Positions 21,798 through 31,398 of a stretch of 64,000 bases of DNA are shown here, one piece after another. A program made the translations under genes and the position numbers. Source of the DNA: Burkholderiales bacterium (GTDB lineage Bacteria > Pseudomonadota > Gammaproteobacteria > Burkholderiales > Burkholderiaceae_C). The DNA lies in the NCBI GenBank assembly GCA_016213205.1, contig JACRAZ010000077.1, forward strand, positions 62,001-126,000, read 5' to 3'. Position 1 is the stretch's first letter; every line of letters starts with the position of its first letter. A model generated the notes under the pieces. The model was not told the DNA's origin and searched no databases. It worked only from the letters and a program-made list of their open reading frames with translations.

Positions 21798-24219
21798 GCC
21801 TCGCGCGCCAGCATCCCGGAGCCCCCGGCGGCGCCGCGCCGCCGGGCTGCTGGCGTGGCTGCTGGCCGGCGTGCTGGGCGCCGTGCCGACCCTCACGCCA
21901 GCGCAGCCCGGCATGAAGCGCCCCCCGGCCCGCTGCACGCCCCAGGCCCCGCTGGGCGAGGTGACGCTGTTCCTGCGCGGCACCATGAACAATTGGGCCG
22001 CGCTCGAAGACCACGCATTCCAGTACCACTGCGATGCCTACTACCTGAACGTCGAACTGAGCGGCCAGCACGAGTTCAAGATCGCCGACGCGGCCTGGAC
22101 ACCGGCCCTCACCGTGCCCGCGCAGCGCCTGCGCTTCGAGGGCGAACACACGCTGCGCCTGGCCTACCGCGGCGGCCGGCCCCAGGTGACGCTCGGGCCC
22201 CGGACCTTCGCCGACCCGCTGGCCAAGCCGGTCACCGACCCGGTGGCGCTGAGCCTGCGGCACGATTCGCGCGCGCTGGACCACAAGTCGCCCTTCGGCG
22301 CGGTGCCGGCCGGCACCCGGGTGGATTTCGCCCTCACGGCCCTGCCCGGCGTGAACCGCCTCACGCTGGTGATCGAGCGGCGCCGGCTCGAAGGCAACCA
22401 GGAGCGGCTGGACTACACCGAACTCGCCCGCCTGCCGATGCAGCCCCAGCGGCAGGGCACGCACGAACGCTGGACCACCCACCACCGCTTCGACGAACCC
22501 GGCGTGCACGGCTACTGGTTCGAGGCCGAGATCGGCGGCCGCCGCTTCGTGTTCCAGAACAACCGCGACAGCGTGTACTGGACACGCGAGCAAGGCAGCA
22601 ACGGCCTGGGCACCGTGGCCGAGGCACCGCCGCAGACGCGCCGCATCCGGCGCTTCCGGCACACGGTGCATGCACCGGACTTCCGGGTGCCGAAATGGGC
22701 GGCCGACGCGATCTACTACTACATCTTCCCCGACCGCTTCCGCAACGGCGACCCGGCCAACGACCCCACGCCCGGCCGCGACCGCTACCAGAACCACGAC
22801 ATCGAGTTCCATGCCGACTGGAACAGCCGCCCCTACCGCCCCGGCTCGGGCGACGGCTCGGATGCGGTGCATAACAACGATTTCTACGGCGGTGATCTGG
22901 CCGGCATCATCGACAAGCTCGACCACATCCGCGCGCTGGGCGCGAACACGCTGTACCTGACGCCCCTCTTCCAGGCCGCCAGCAACCACAAGTACGACAC
23001 CGCCGACTACACCCGCATCGACCCGGCCTTCGGCAGCAATGCCGATTTCGAGCGCCTCACCCGCGAGGCGGCCCGGCGCGGAATGCGCGTGATCCTCGAC
23101 ACCTCGCTCAACCACACCGGCAGCGATTCGATCTATTTCGACCGCTACGCCCGTTTCAAGCGTGGCGGCGCGTTCGAGGGCGGCCGCGTCCGGCCGCAGT
23201 CGCCCTATGCCAGCTGGTACCGCTTCGACCTCTCGAAGCGAGCCCCGCAGCTGCCCTACACCGGCTGGGTGGGCGTGGCCGACCTGCCCGAGCTGGACAA
23301 GTCCTCGCCCGATTTCCGCCGCTTCGCCTTCGGCGCGCCCGATGGCGTGATGCAGCAATGGCTGGACCGCGGCGCCGCCGGCTGGCGCATGGACGTGGCG
23401 CCCTGGGTGCCCGACGACTTCTGGCGCGAATGGCGCGCCGCGGTCAAGGCCCACCGGCCCGATGCGCTGACGATCGCCGAGACATGGTTCGACGCCTCGA
23501 AGTTCCTGCTCGGCGACATGTTCGATTCGACGATGAACTACATCTTCCGCAACGCCGTGCTCGACTACGCGGCCGGCGGTGATGCGCGCCGCCTGGTGCC
23601 GCAGCTCGAGCTGCTGCGCGAGGCGTACCCGCCGCAGGCCTTCCATGCACTGATGAACCTGCTGTCCACCCACGACCAGCCGCGCGCGCTGCACCACCTG
23701 GGCCACCGGGGCGCGGGCAGCGATGCGGCCACGGTGGCGCTGGCCCAGCGGCGCCTGAAGCTCGCGCTGCTGTTCCAGATGGCCTACCCCGGCGCGCCCG
23801 CCGTGTACTACGGCGACGAAGTGGGCGTCACCGGCGGCGAGGACCCGGACAACCGCGCGCCCTTCCCCTGGGCCGATACCGGCGGCCAGCCCGACACTGC
23901 CCTGCAGGCCCAGGTGCAGCAGCTCGTCACGCTGCGCCGCGACCATGCCGTGCTGCGCCGCGGCACCCTGGGTGCGCCGCTGCACGTGGATGCCCACGTG
24001 ATCGCGTTCACGCGCCAGCTGGGCGACCAGTGGGCGCTGGTGGCCACCAACAATGCTGACACCGCGCAGACCGTGAGCCTCACGCTGCCGCCCGGCGCGC
24101 CCGGCCGCTATGCCGACGCGCTGGGCGCTGGCGCCGTCGATGCCCCGGTGCAGGCCGAAGGCGGCCGCCTGACGCTGGTGCTGCCGCCGCTGTTCGGGCG
24201 GGTGCTGTTCGGCCGCTGA
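21787..24219 (+). CDS. Exported multidomain alpha-amylase/neopullulanase-like enzyme (GH13)
   Basis: An 810-residue protein starting at a GTG that overlaps the previous gene by 11 bp. An arginine-rich N-region plus LLAWLLAGVLGAVPTL form a signal peptide cut near Ala39. A starch-binding-like beta domain (about residues 55-140, with GTMNNWAALEDHAF) and a second beta domain (about 150-290) precede the barrel. Catalytic residues are in GAAGWRMDVAPW (D536), TIAETWFD (E565) and LSTHDQPR (D630). The domain order suggests a raw-starch or large-dextrin substrate. It ends the importer operon. No ATG start is available in this frame upstream of the signal peptide without deep overlap. Confidence 0.9.
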   Translation: MCSEPRAPASRSPRRRRAAGLLAWLLAGVLGAVPTLTPAQPGMKRPPARCTPQAPLGEVTLFLRGTMNNWAALEDHAFQYHCDAYYLNVELSGQHEFKIADAAWTPALTVPAQRLRFEGEHTLRLAYRGGRPQVTLGPRTFADPLAKPVTDPVALSLRHDSRALDHKSPFGAVPAGTRVDFALTALPGVNRLTLVIERRRLEGNQERLDYTELARLPMQPQRQGTHERWTTHHRFDEPGVHGYWFEAEIGGRRFVFQNNRDSVYWTREQGSNGLGTVAEAPPQTRRIRRFRHTVHAPDFRVPKWAADAIYYYIFPDRFRNGDPANDPTPGRDRYQNHDIEFHADWNSRPYRPGSGDGSDAVHNNDFYGGDLAGIIDKLDHIRALGANTLYLTPLFQAASNHKYDTADYTRIDPAFGSNADFERLTREAARRGMRVILDTSLNHTGSDSIYFDRYARFKRGGAFEGGRVRPQSPYASWYRFDLSKRAPQLPYTGWVGVADLPELDKSSPDFRRFAFGAPDGVMQQWLDRGAAGWRMDVAPWVPDDFWREWRAAVKAHRPDALTIAETWFDASKFLLGDMFDSTMNYIFRNAVLDYAAGGDARRLVPQLELLREAYPPQAFHALMNLLSTHDQPRALHHLGHRGAGSDAATVALAQRRLKLALLFQMAYPGAPAVYYGDEVGVTGGEDPDNRAPFPWADTGGQPDTALQAQVQQLVTLRRDHAVLRRGTLGAPLHVDAHVIAFTRQLGDQWALVATNNADTAQTVSLTLPPGAPGRYADALGAGAVDAPVQAEGGRLTLVLPPLFGRVLFGR

Positions 24220-24292
24220 AGGCCGCAGCCGGCCACACGGCCGCCGTTGTGGCCTAATTGAGGGTTTTATCCGTTCACCACAGGAGCCCGCC

Positions 24293-24460
24293 ATGGCCAA
24301 CAAGATCCGTACCGAAGCCGACCGCAAGGCCACCCCGCGCCCGCCGGCGCCGAATGGCGTCACCTACACCACCGGCCGTGGCCAGAAGATCAGCCTGGAG
24401 CGCGGCTCCCACACCCGCAGCAAGAAGAACCCCGGCAAGCGCCCCTCGAAGGGCGGCTGA
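24293..24460 (+). CDS. Small basic protein of unknown function, 55 residues
   Basis: A 55-residue open frame with a good ribosome binding site (CAGGAG, 6-7 bp before the ATG) and an intrinsic terminator 41 bp after its stop. It is rich in Lys, Arg, Pro and Gly, with no membrane segment or signal. The C-terminus SKKNPGKRPSKGG is strongly basic and probably disordered. Codon use resembles the neighbours. I do not recognise the family; nucleic-acid binding is a guess from composition only. Confidence 0.75.
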   Translation: MANKIRTEADRKATPRPPAPNGVTYTTGRGQKISLERGSHTRSKKNPGKRPSKGG

Positions 24461-24501
24461 GCCCCCGCACAGGCGCCCGACCTCACGGCCGCCATCCGCA
24501 T

Positions 24502-24525
24502 GAGCCCGCCTTGGCGGGCTCTTTT
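24502..24525 (+). terminator. Rho-independent terminator after the small basic protein
   Basis: Perfect 9-bp stem GAGCCCGCC/GGCGGGCTC with a TT loop, followed by TTTT. It closes the small-protein transcript 14 bp before the next start codon. Confidence 0.85.
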
Positions 24526-24539
24526 GCCTTGCACCCGCG

Positions 24540-26198
24540 ATGCTGCGAATCACTGAACTGCGCCTGCCGCTGAACCACGCCGAAGACGCGCTGCGTCCGG
24601 CCATCGTGGCGCGCCTGGGCATCGCTGACGCGGCGCTGCAATCGTTCACCGTCTTCCGGCGCGCCTACGATGCGCGCCGCAAGACCGCGATGGTGCTGAT
24701 CTACACCATCGATTGCACGCTGGCCAGCGCAGCCGACGAGGCCGCATTGCTGGCGCGATTCGCCGGCGACGTGCACATCCGGCCCACGCCGGACACCAGC
24801 TACCACTTCGTCGGCCAGGCCGGCCTGGGGTTCTATGCCTCGGGCCGCCCGCGGCCGGTGGTCATCGGCTTCGGGCCCTGCGGCATCTTCGCGGCGCTGA
24901 TCCTGGCCCAGATGGGCCTGGCGCCCATCGTGCTGGAGCGTGGCAAGCCGGTGCGCCAGCGCACCAAGGACACCTGGGGCCTGTGGCGCCAGGGGGTGCT
25001 CGACCCCGAGTCGAACGTGCAGTTCGGCGAAGGCGGCGCGGGCACCTTCTCCGACGGCAAGCTCTGGAGCCAGATCAGCGACCCGCGCCACCTCACGCGC
25101 AAGGTGCTGACCGAGTTCGTGAAGGCCGGCGCGCCGGAAGAGATCCTCTATGTCAGCAAGCCGCACATCGGCACCTTCCGGCTTGTCAGCATGGTCGAGA
25201 AGATGCGGGCCGACATCGAGGCGCTGGGCGGCGAGATCCGCTTCCAGCAGCGCGTGACCGACCTGCTGATCGAAGCCGGCCAGGTGCGTGGCGTCACGCT
25301 CGCCTCGGGTGAGCAGATCGCCACCGACCACGTGGTGCTGGCGCTGGGCCACAGCGCCCGCGACACCTTCGCGATGCTGCAGCAGCGCGGCGTGTACCTC
25401 GAGGCCAAGCCCTTCTCGGTGGGCTTTCGCATCGAGCATCCGCAGAGCCTGATCGACAAGGCCCGCTTCGGCCCCAACGCCGGCCACCCGATCCTCGGCG
25501 CGGCCGACTACAAGCTGGTGCACCACGCGAGCAACGGCCGGGGTGTCTACAGCTTCTGCATGTGCCCGGGCGGCACCGTGGTGGCGGCCACCTCGGAGCC
25601 AGGCCGCGTGGTCACCAACGGCATGAGCCAGTATTCGCGCAACGAGCGCAATGCCAACGCCGGCATCGTGGTGGGCATCGCGCCGCAGGATTACCGGCAG
25701 GACGACCGCGCCGACGGCCCGGTGAACCCGCTGGACGGCGTGGCCTTCCAGCGCATCTGGGAATCGCGTGCCTACGAACTGGGCGGCGGCAGCTATGCCG
25801 CGCCGGGCCAGCGCGTGGGCGATTTCCTGACCGGCCGCGCGAGCCAGGCCTTCGGCGACGTGCTGCCCTCGTACAAGCCCGGCGTGACCCCCACGAACCT
25901 GGCCGAACCGGGCCGCGGCAGCCTGCCGGACTATGCGCTGGCCGCCATCCGCGAGGCGCTGCCCGCGTTCGAGCGCCAGATCAAGGGCTTTGCGATGCCT
26001 GACGCGCTGCTCACCGGCGTGGAGACGCGCACCTCCTCGCCGCTGCGCATCACCCGCGGCAAGGATTACCAGAGCGTGAACGTGCAGGGCCTGTATCCGG
26101 CCGGCGAAGGCGCGGGCTATGCCGGCGGCATCATGTCCGCCGGGGTGGACGGCATCGAAGTGGCCGAGGCCGTGGGCCGGCACATGCTGGCGGCCTGA
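24540..26198 (+). CDS. FAD-dependent oxidoreductase (COG2509-like)
   Basis: A 552-residue cytoplasmic flavoprotein. Residues 1-95 form a small N-terminal domain (LRITELRLPLNHAEDALRPA); the FAD-binding motif VVIGFGPCGIFAAL lies around residue 105-118. Other landmarks are NVQFGEGGAGTFSDGKL and the closing YPAGEGAGYAGGIMSAGVDG, which together are characteristic of uncharacterised FAD-dependent dehydrogenases found widely in bacteria. The substrate is unknown. It starts immediately after the terminator at 24502-24525 and appears monocistronic. Confidence 0.9.
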   Translation: MLRITELRLPLNHAEDALRPAIVARLGIADAALQSFTVFRRAYDARRKTAMVLIYTIDCTLASAADEAALLARFAGDVHIRPTPDTSYHFVGQAGLGFYASGRPRPVVIGFGPCGIFAALILAQMGLAPIVLERGKPVRQRTKDTWGLWRQGVLDPESNVQFGEGGAGTFSDGKLWSQISDPRHLTRKVLTEFVKAGAPEEILYVSKPHIGTFRLVSMVEKMRADIEALGGEIRFQQRVTDLLIEAGQVRGVTLASGEQIATDHVVLALGHSARDTFAMLQQRGVYLEAKPFSVGFRIEHPQSLIDKARFGPNAGHPILGAADYKLVHHASNGRGVYSFCMCPGGTVVAATSEPGRVVTNGMSQYSRNERNANAGIVVGIAPQDYRQDDRADGPVNPLDGVAFQRIWESRAYELGGGSYAAPGQRVGDFLTGRASQAFGDVLPSYKPGVTPTNLAEPGRGSLPDYALAAIREALPAFERQIKGFAMPDALLTGVETRTSSPLRITRGKDYQSVNVQGLYPAGEGAGYAGGIMSAGVDGIEVAEAVGRHMLAA

Positions 26199-26295
26199 CC
26201 ACCCCCTTCGGGCAAGGCTTGCCGAGGCCGGCAAACAGGCGTAGAAGCCTTGCCAGACCCGGCTTGCTCCATTCACCCCCCGGAAGGAGAGCAGC

Positions 26296-26811
26296 ATGCG
26301 CAGACGCATCTACTGGTTGTTGCCCAACCTGGCCAGCGCACGGCGAACCATGGACGACCTGCTGCTCGCGCGCATCGGCGAGCGGCACATCCATTTCGTC
26401 GGCCGCGAGGACGCCGATCTCACCGGCCTGCACGCCGCCAACCTGCTGCAGACCTCGGATGTCATCCGCGCCAGCGAGATGGGCATCTTTGTCGGCGGCG
26501 CGGCCGGTGCCGTGATCGGCGGCGTGGCGGCGGTGGTGCTGTCGCCCACCGGCGAGAGCCCGCAATGGGGCATCGCCGCGGTGCTGGGCATGCTGGGTGC
26601 CGCCTTCGGCGCCTGGACCTCCAGCATGATCGGCGTCTCGGTGCCCAGCCAGCGGCTGAAGCGCTTTGCACCGGCCATCGCGCAGGGCCAGTTGCTGCTG
26701 ATGGTGGATGTGCCCCGGTCGCGCATGGCCGAGGTCGAAGCCCGCCTGCAGGCCCTGCACCCGGAAGCCCGGCACGAGGGCATCGAGCCCAACATCCCGG
26801 CGTTTCCCTGA
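26296..26811 (+). CDS. Putative membrane protein with glycine-rich helices
   Basis: A 171-residue protein resembling the DUF1269 type. The soluble N-terminus (MRRRIYWLLPNLASARRTMDD) is followed by two Gly/Ala-rich helices at about residues 63-83 and 92-112 that could cross the membrane or form a glycine zipper. The C-terminal part (LLLMVDVPRSRMAEVEARL) looks like a small alpha/beta domain. The start has GGAAGGAG upstream, a strong ribosome binding site. I infer a stress- or envelope-related role only from general similarity; nothing in the context supports a function. Confidence 0.75.
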   Translation: MRRRIYWLLPNLASARRTMDDLLLARIGERHIHFVGREDADLTGLHAANLLQTSDVIRASEMGIFVGGAAGAVIGGVAAVVLSPTGESPQWGIAAVLGMLGAAFGAWTSSMIGVSVPSQRLKRFAPAIAQGQLLLMVDVPRSRMAEVEARLQALHPEARHEGIEPNIPAFP

Positions 26812-26817
26812 CGGCCG

Positions 26818-26840
26818 GCGGCACGACAGCCGCGTCTTTT
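26818..26840 (+). terminator. Possible weak terminator between convergent genes
   Basis: Short stem GCGGC/GCCGC around a six-base loop, then GTCTTTT. It lies between the membrane protein stop and the convergent halogenase stop. The stem is short, so this is a low-confidence call. Confidence 0.35.
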
Positions 26841-26845
26841 GAACG

Positions 26846-28351
26846 CTATCGGCCGGCGGCGCAGTGCCGGGCGATGAAGTCCGCGTGGTCGGGCATGGTG
26901 CGCGCCGCATCGGCAATCGCGCTGCGGATGCGCTCCAGGAAGAAGGCGTTCTCGTCCTCTGTGAGCAGCTGCGCCAGCGCATGCTGCGCACCGGGTTTCA
27001 CATGCTGGCCCACCAGCACCTGCAGCCAGCTGGTCTCGGCAAACAGATCGTCCTGCGCCCGGAACAGCCGCCCGCTGGCGCGGAACAGCGCCATCTTGGC
27101 GGCCAGCGTCTCGGGCACCGGCATGTCACGGCAATGTCGCCACAGCGGCGAATCGTCGCGCTCGGTGGCCTTGTAGTGCAGGATGATGAAGTCGCGGATC
27201 AGCGCGTACTCGCGGTCGGCCTGCGCGTTGTGCTCGGCAATGTCCACCGGGTTCCAGGCCCGGGTGGGAAAGAAGTTCATCAAGCGCGCAATGCTGGACT
27301 GGATCAGGTAGATGCTGGTCGATTCCAGCGGCTCGAGAAACCCGCTGGCCAGGCCGATGGCCACCACGTTCTTGTGCCACAGCTGCTTGCGCTTGCCGGT
27401 CACGAACTTCAGCAGCCGCGGCTCGGCCAGCGCCGGGCCGTCCAGGTTGTTCAGCAGCACCGAGGCGGCCTCATCCTCGCTGATGTAGCGGCTGCAGAAC
27501 ACATGCCCGTTGCCGATGCGGTGCTGCAGCGGGATGCGCCATTGCCAACCCGCCGCGTGCGCGGTGGCGCGGGTGTAGGGTGTCAGCGGCTTCACCGATT
27601 CGCAAGGCACCGCGAGGGCGCGGTCGCAGGGCAGCCAGTGGGTCCAATCCTCGTAGCCGGTTTTCAGCGTCTGCTCGATCAGCAGGCCGCGGAAGCCCGA
27701 GCAATCGACGAACAGCTCGCCGGCGATGCGCTCGCCGCTGTCCATCAGCACCGCGTCGATGAAGCCGTCGGGCTCGCGCTGCTGCACGCCGACGATCTTG
27801 CCCTCGGTGCGGCGCACGCCCAGCGCCTCGCTGTAGCGGCGCAGGTACTGCGCGTACAGCCCGGCATCGAAGTGGAAGGCATGCACCAGCGAGGCCAGCG
27901 GCGAGTTTGGCTGCGCCGGGGCGCGCATGAACTTGTTGCTGCGCGCAGCCACCGTGGCCATCGAATACGCGCCCAGGTCGGCCGCCTGGCCCTGGCTGTG
28001 CAGGCGGTGCCAGTAGTGGTGGAAGGGCACCAGCCCCAACGGCTGGCCGATCTGGCCGAAGGCGTGCAGGTAGGCATCGCCGATGCGCCCCCAGTTGCGG
28101 AACTCGATGCCCAGCTTGAAGCTGCCCTGGGTGTGGCGGATGAAGTCGTCCTCGTCGATGCCCAGCGCGGCATTGAACAGGTTGATCTGCGGGATCGTGG
28201 CCTCGCCGACGCCGACGATGCCGATCTCGTCGGATTCGATCAGGCGGATGTTCACGCCCGGGGCGAGCAGCCGGGCCATGGCAGCGGCCGTCATCCAGCC
28301 GGCCGTGCCGCCGCCGACGATGACGATGTCGCGGATGAGCTCGTCTTGCAT
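26846..28351 (-). CDS. Flavin-dependent tryptophan halogenase family protein
   Basis: A 501-residue protein of the PrnA/RebH family. It has the FAD motif IVGGGTAGWMTAAAMA, VGVGEATIPQ, the halogenase signature GWQWRIP at residues 268-274, and SGFLEPLESTSIYLI. Lys79 (in GSFKLGIEF) and Glu343 (in PLEST) align with the catalytic lysine and glutamate of PrnA, so halogenating chemistry is possible. The FADH2 would have to come from a separate reductase, which I do not see nearby. The neighbour is a TonB-dependent receptor. In Caulobacter and Xanthomonas such halogenase-like genes often lie in sugar-uptake loci, where their substrate is unknown. It follows the receptor after a terminator-like hairpin. 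Confidence 0.93.
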   Translation of the reverse strand: MQDELIRDIVIVGGGTAGWMTAAAMARLLAPGVNIRLIESDEIGIVGVGEATIPQINLFNAALGIDEDDFIRHTQGSFKLGIEFRNWGRIGDAYLHAFGQIGQPLGLVPFHHYWHRLHSQGQAADLGAYSMATVAARSNKFMRAPAQPNSPLASLVHAFHFDAGLYAQYLRRYSEALGVRRTEGKIVGVQQREPDGFIDAVLMDSGERIAGELFVDCSGFRGLLIEQTLKTGYEDWTHWLPCDRALAVPCESVKPLTPYTRATAHAAGWQWRIPLQHRIGNGHVFCSRYISEDEAASVLLNNLDGPALAEPRLLKFVTGKRKQLWHKNVVAIGLASGFLEPLESTSIYLIQSSIARLMNFFPTRAWNPVDIAEHNAQADREYALIRDFIILHYKATERDDSPLWRHCRDMPVPETLAAKMALFRASGRLFRAQDDLFAETSWLQVLVGQHVKPGAQHALAQLLTEDENAFFLERIRSAIADAARTMPDHADFIARHCAAGR

Positions 28352-28370
28352 GGTGCAGTGCTTCAGGACG

Positions 28371-28404
28371 AAAAAGCCCCTGCCAGCGGGTCACTGACAG
28401 GGGC
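28371..28404 (-). terminator. Terminator after the TonB-dependent receptor gene
   Basis: On the minus strand an 11-bp stem with one mismatch (GCCCCTGTCAG/CTGGCAGGGGC) is followed by TTTTT. It lies between the receptor stop and the halogenase start, so the halogenase would depend on read-through or its own promoter. Confidence 0.8.
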
Positions 28405-28427
28405 ACTGCGTTGGCGTCGTGCGCCGA

Positions 28428-31139
28428 TTACAGCTTGTAGCTCAGGCCGAGCAGGTAGGTGCGGCCGTACTTGACGTACTCCTTGGGCACGTTGGGGTCC
28501 GTGTCATAACGGCGATAGGGTTCGTTGGTGGCGTTGAGCACCTGCACCAGCAGCGAAAGGCCCTTGGCCGGCCCGCTCTGGAACTCGTAGCCCAGCTGCA
28601 CGTCGGTCACCGCCTCGGGGCTGATGTAGACCAGCTCGCGATCGGCACCGAAGCCCGAGATCTCGCCCACGTAGGACGAACGCGCCACGCGCGAGACGCG
28701 CGCCGAGAAGCCGCGCTTCTCGTAGTAGCCCGTCAGGTTCGAGACGCGGCGCGACAGCCCGGGCAGCGGCAAGGTGGTGCCCGGCCCCTGCGGCTTGATG
28801 CCGCTGCGCGTGTCCGAATAGCTGGCGGTGACGCCGAAGCCGTCGAGCATCGGCGTGACCATGTTCAGCGGCATCGACACCGACACTTCGAAGCCTTCGA
28901 TCTTGCCGCCGCTGCCGTTGAACGGGCCCTTGAAGGTGCCGAACGTGCCGGCCGGGTTGATCTGGCCCGTCACCGGGTTGGGCAGGCCGGAGTAGTCGGC
29001 CGTCAGCGTTTGCTCGTAGACGTAGGTCTTGAGCTTCTTGTGGAACGCGGCCACGCTGAAGTAGGCCTTGGTGCCGAAGTACTTCTCGTACGAGAGGTCG
29101 ATGGCATTGGCGCGGAACGGCTCCACCAGCGGGTTGCCGCCGTCGCCGGTGAGGATGCCCTTGCCCTGGTCGTAGCTGTAGTTGCGGCTGGCGCGCAGCC
29201 AGTCCACCCGCGGCCGCGCCAGCACCTTGGCCAGGCCCAGGCGCAGGTACTGGTCACCGGCGAACTCGGCCCTGAGGTTCAGGCTCGGCAGCACGTCGTT
29301 GTAGGTCTTGCCGGCGGTGTAGGTGGCCGGGCTGGTGGTGCTGCTGTTGGGCAGCGCGAATGCCGAGGAGCTCTGGTCGGTGTGGATGTACTGCAGCCCC
29401 ACGTTGCCGGTGATCGGCACCGCGCCGAGCTGGGTGTCGATGTCGAGCTTGCCGTACAGCGTGGTGATCTTCTCCTGCACCGTCCAGTTCTTGTTGTAGA
29501 TGTCCGGGTGCAGCTTGGTGGTGAGCTTGTAGATCGAGTCGAGCGCGCCTTGCACATCGTAGGCCAGCACGTTGCCGAAGCCCACGAAATTGGCCGAGAT
29601 CGGCGACAGCAGCAGGCCCGCCGGCACCGGCGTGGCCACCGAGGTGAAGCCGCTGGCGGTGCGCGTGGAGCCCTTCAGGTCGACGAAGGCCTCGGGCACT
29701 TCCTTGGTCTTCTCGCGCTCGGAGTAGTGCACCCCGACATCGAGCTTGCCGAACATGCCGCCGATCTCGCGGCTGCCCGACACGCGCAGCGCCTTGAGTT
29801 CGTCGCTCACGTTGAGCCACTTGATGTAGCCGTCCTGGCCCCAGCCGCCGGAATCGACCAGCCGCACCACCGAGGGGTCGGCATAGTTGAAGCCGGGCTT
29901 CAGCGTGGGCAGGCCGGTGCTCGGGTCGAAGGTGAAGCTGGCGTTGTCGCGCGTGGCGATGCCGGCGTAGGTTTCGAGCACCGTCTCCTTCTTCTTGGCC
30001 TTGGAGTAGCTCAGATCGGCCACCGCCGTCCAGTCGCCCAGCGCGAGCTTGTTGTTCCAGCCCAGCGCGGAGACTTCATCGTCGCGCGTGGTCAGGTCGT
30101 TGCGCAGCACCGGCTTGATGCTGCTGAAGGTGCCGCCAACGAGGAAGTTGTTCTCCACCTTCGGGTTCGTCAGCGTCGCGCCACCCCAGGGCAGGCCGAC
30201 CTCGAAACCCCGGGTCTTCTGCACCTTGTCGAACTTCGAGTAGTACGCATCGAGGATGCTCTCGAACTGCTTGCTCGGGCGGTACTGCACCACGGCCATC
30301 AGGCCGTCACGGGTTTGCTGCACCGAATCGGCATAGGTCTTGAAGCCGCCCAGCACGCGCACGCTGGCGGGCACCGCGGCATCGCCGGTGTAGCCCCAGG
30401 CTTCCCAGCGCTGGGCCTGGCTCGGTGAGTCGAGGCGTGCGTAGCCCAGCGCCACGCCGAGCGTGCGGTTGGCGAACTGGTCGATGTACGAGGCGCTGAA
30501 GCGCGTGCCGGTGGCATCGGAATCCGGGTTCAGCGAACCCATCGAGTTCTTCTCGCCACGCAGGTTCACCACCACCGTGCGCTTGCCGAAGTCCAGCGGC
30601 CGCACCGTCTTCATGTTCACGGTGCCGGCCAGGCCCTGGCCCACCAGCGCGCCATGCGGGGTCTTGTAGACATCGACGCCACTGAGCAGCTCGGACGGGT
30701 ACTGGTCGAACTCCACCGCGCGGTTGTCGCCGGTGGACACCTGTTCGCGGCCGTTGAGCAGCGTGCCGGCAAAGTCGCCCGAGAGGCCGCGGATCTGGAT
30801 CGTCGAGGGCTTGCCGCCCACGCGCTGTGCCGCCAGGCCCGGCAGGCGGGCAATCGACTCCGCGATGCTGTTGTCGGGCAGCTTGCCGATGTCTTCGGCC
30901 GAGATCGATTCGACGATCGAATCGGCGTTCTTCTTCACCGAGATGCCGGCCTCGATGCCGCGCCGGATGCCGGTCACGGTGACCGTTTGGGTGGCCTCGG
31001 CGGCCGTGGTGCTGGCCTGCTGGGCATGCACCATGCCCGCCGATGCGCACAACAGCGCCACGCCCGCAGCAGTGGCGCTCAAGCGCAGTGCAGGGCCCAC
31101 CGGAAGTGCCATGGCGGCCCGCCTGTTTGAACTTGTCAT
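28428..31139 (-). CDS. TonB-dependent outer-membrane receptor (Xanthomonas/Caulobacter type)
   Basis: A 903-residue receptor. The signal peptide ends at VHAQ near residue 40. The plug starts with the TonB-box-like TQTVTVTGIRRGIEAGISVKK and contains DIGKLPDNSIAESIARLPG, IQIRGLSGDFAGTLLNGRE and the YPSELLSGVDVYKTP segment. The beta barrel ends at a C-terminal YGRTYLLGLSYKL with the usual aromatic/hydrophobic terminus. These features match the family in which many members import oligosaccharides. The ATG at 31139 has AAGGAGA upstream. The operator pair at 31399-31483 and the glucokinase neighbours point to a sugar substrate, probably maltodextrin; this is inferred. Confidence 0.95.
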   Translation of the reverse strand: MTSSNRRAAMALPVGPALRLSATAAGVALLCASAGMVHAQQASTTAAEATQTVTVTGIRRGIEAGISVKKNADSIVESISAEDIGKLPDNSIAESIARLPGLAAQRVGGKPSTIQIRGLSGDFAGTLLNGREQVSTGDNRAVEFDQYPSELLSGVDVYKTPHGALVGQGLAGTVNMKTVRPLDFGKRTVVVNLRGEKNSMGSLNPDSDATGTRFSASYIDQFANRTLGVALGYARLDSPSQAQRWEAWGYTGDAAVPASVRVLGGFKTYADSVQQTRDGLMAVVQYRPSKQFESILDAYYSKFDKVQKTRGFEVGLPWGGATLTNPKVENNFLVGGTFSSIKPVLRNDLTTRDDEVSALGWNNKLALGDWTAVADLSYSKAKKKETVLETYAGIATRDNASFTFDPSTGLPTLKPGFNYADPSVVRLVDSGGWGQDGYIKWLNVSDELKALRVSGSREIGGMFGKLDVGVHYSEREKTKEVPEAFVDLKGSTRTASGFTSVATPVPAGLLLSPISANFVGFGNVLAYDVQGALDSIYKLTTKLHPDIYNKNWTVQEKITTLYGKLDIDTQLGAVPITGNVGLQYIHTDQSSSAFALPNSSTTSPATYTAGKTYNDVLPSLNLRAEFAGDQYLRLGLAKVLARPRVDWLRASRNYSYDQGKGILTGDGGNPLVEPFRANAIDLSYEKYFGTKAYFSVAAFHKKLKTYVYEQTLTADYSGLPNPVTGQINPAGTFGTFKGPFNGSGGKIEGFEVSVSMPLNMVTPMLDGFGVTASYSDTRSGIKPQGPGTTLPLPGLSRRVSNLTGYYEKRGFSARVSRVARSSYVGEISGFGADRELVYISPEAVTDVQLGYEFQSGPAKGLSLLVQVLNATNEPYRRYDTDPNVPKEYVKYGRTYLLGLSYKL

Positions 31140-31398
31140 TGGAAGTCTCCTTGTGCAATCACGACCCACGAATGCAGGGCGGCGTCACACCTGCCACAGC
31201 GCGCCGCCTCGCATTGAAACCGAATGTCTCAGGGCCGGTTTGTACCAAAACTAGATTGCGAAACCGATCTGCGTAAACCCTATGTGCACGCCTATCCACG
31301 GCGCCAGCCGCTCGCACGCCAGCCGATGACCGTTGATCTGTCGAGGAAAACTGGCCAACCGAGCAGGCACCACAGGGATGAAAAATCAGTATTGCCGT

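Noticed and set aside
28419..30428. A long plus-strand frame across the TonB receptor
   Set aside because: Shadow of the receptor gene; the minus strand shows signal peptide, plug and barrel features.
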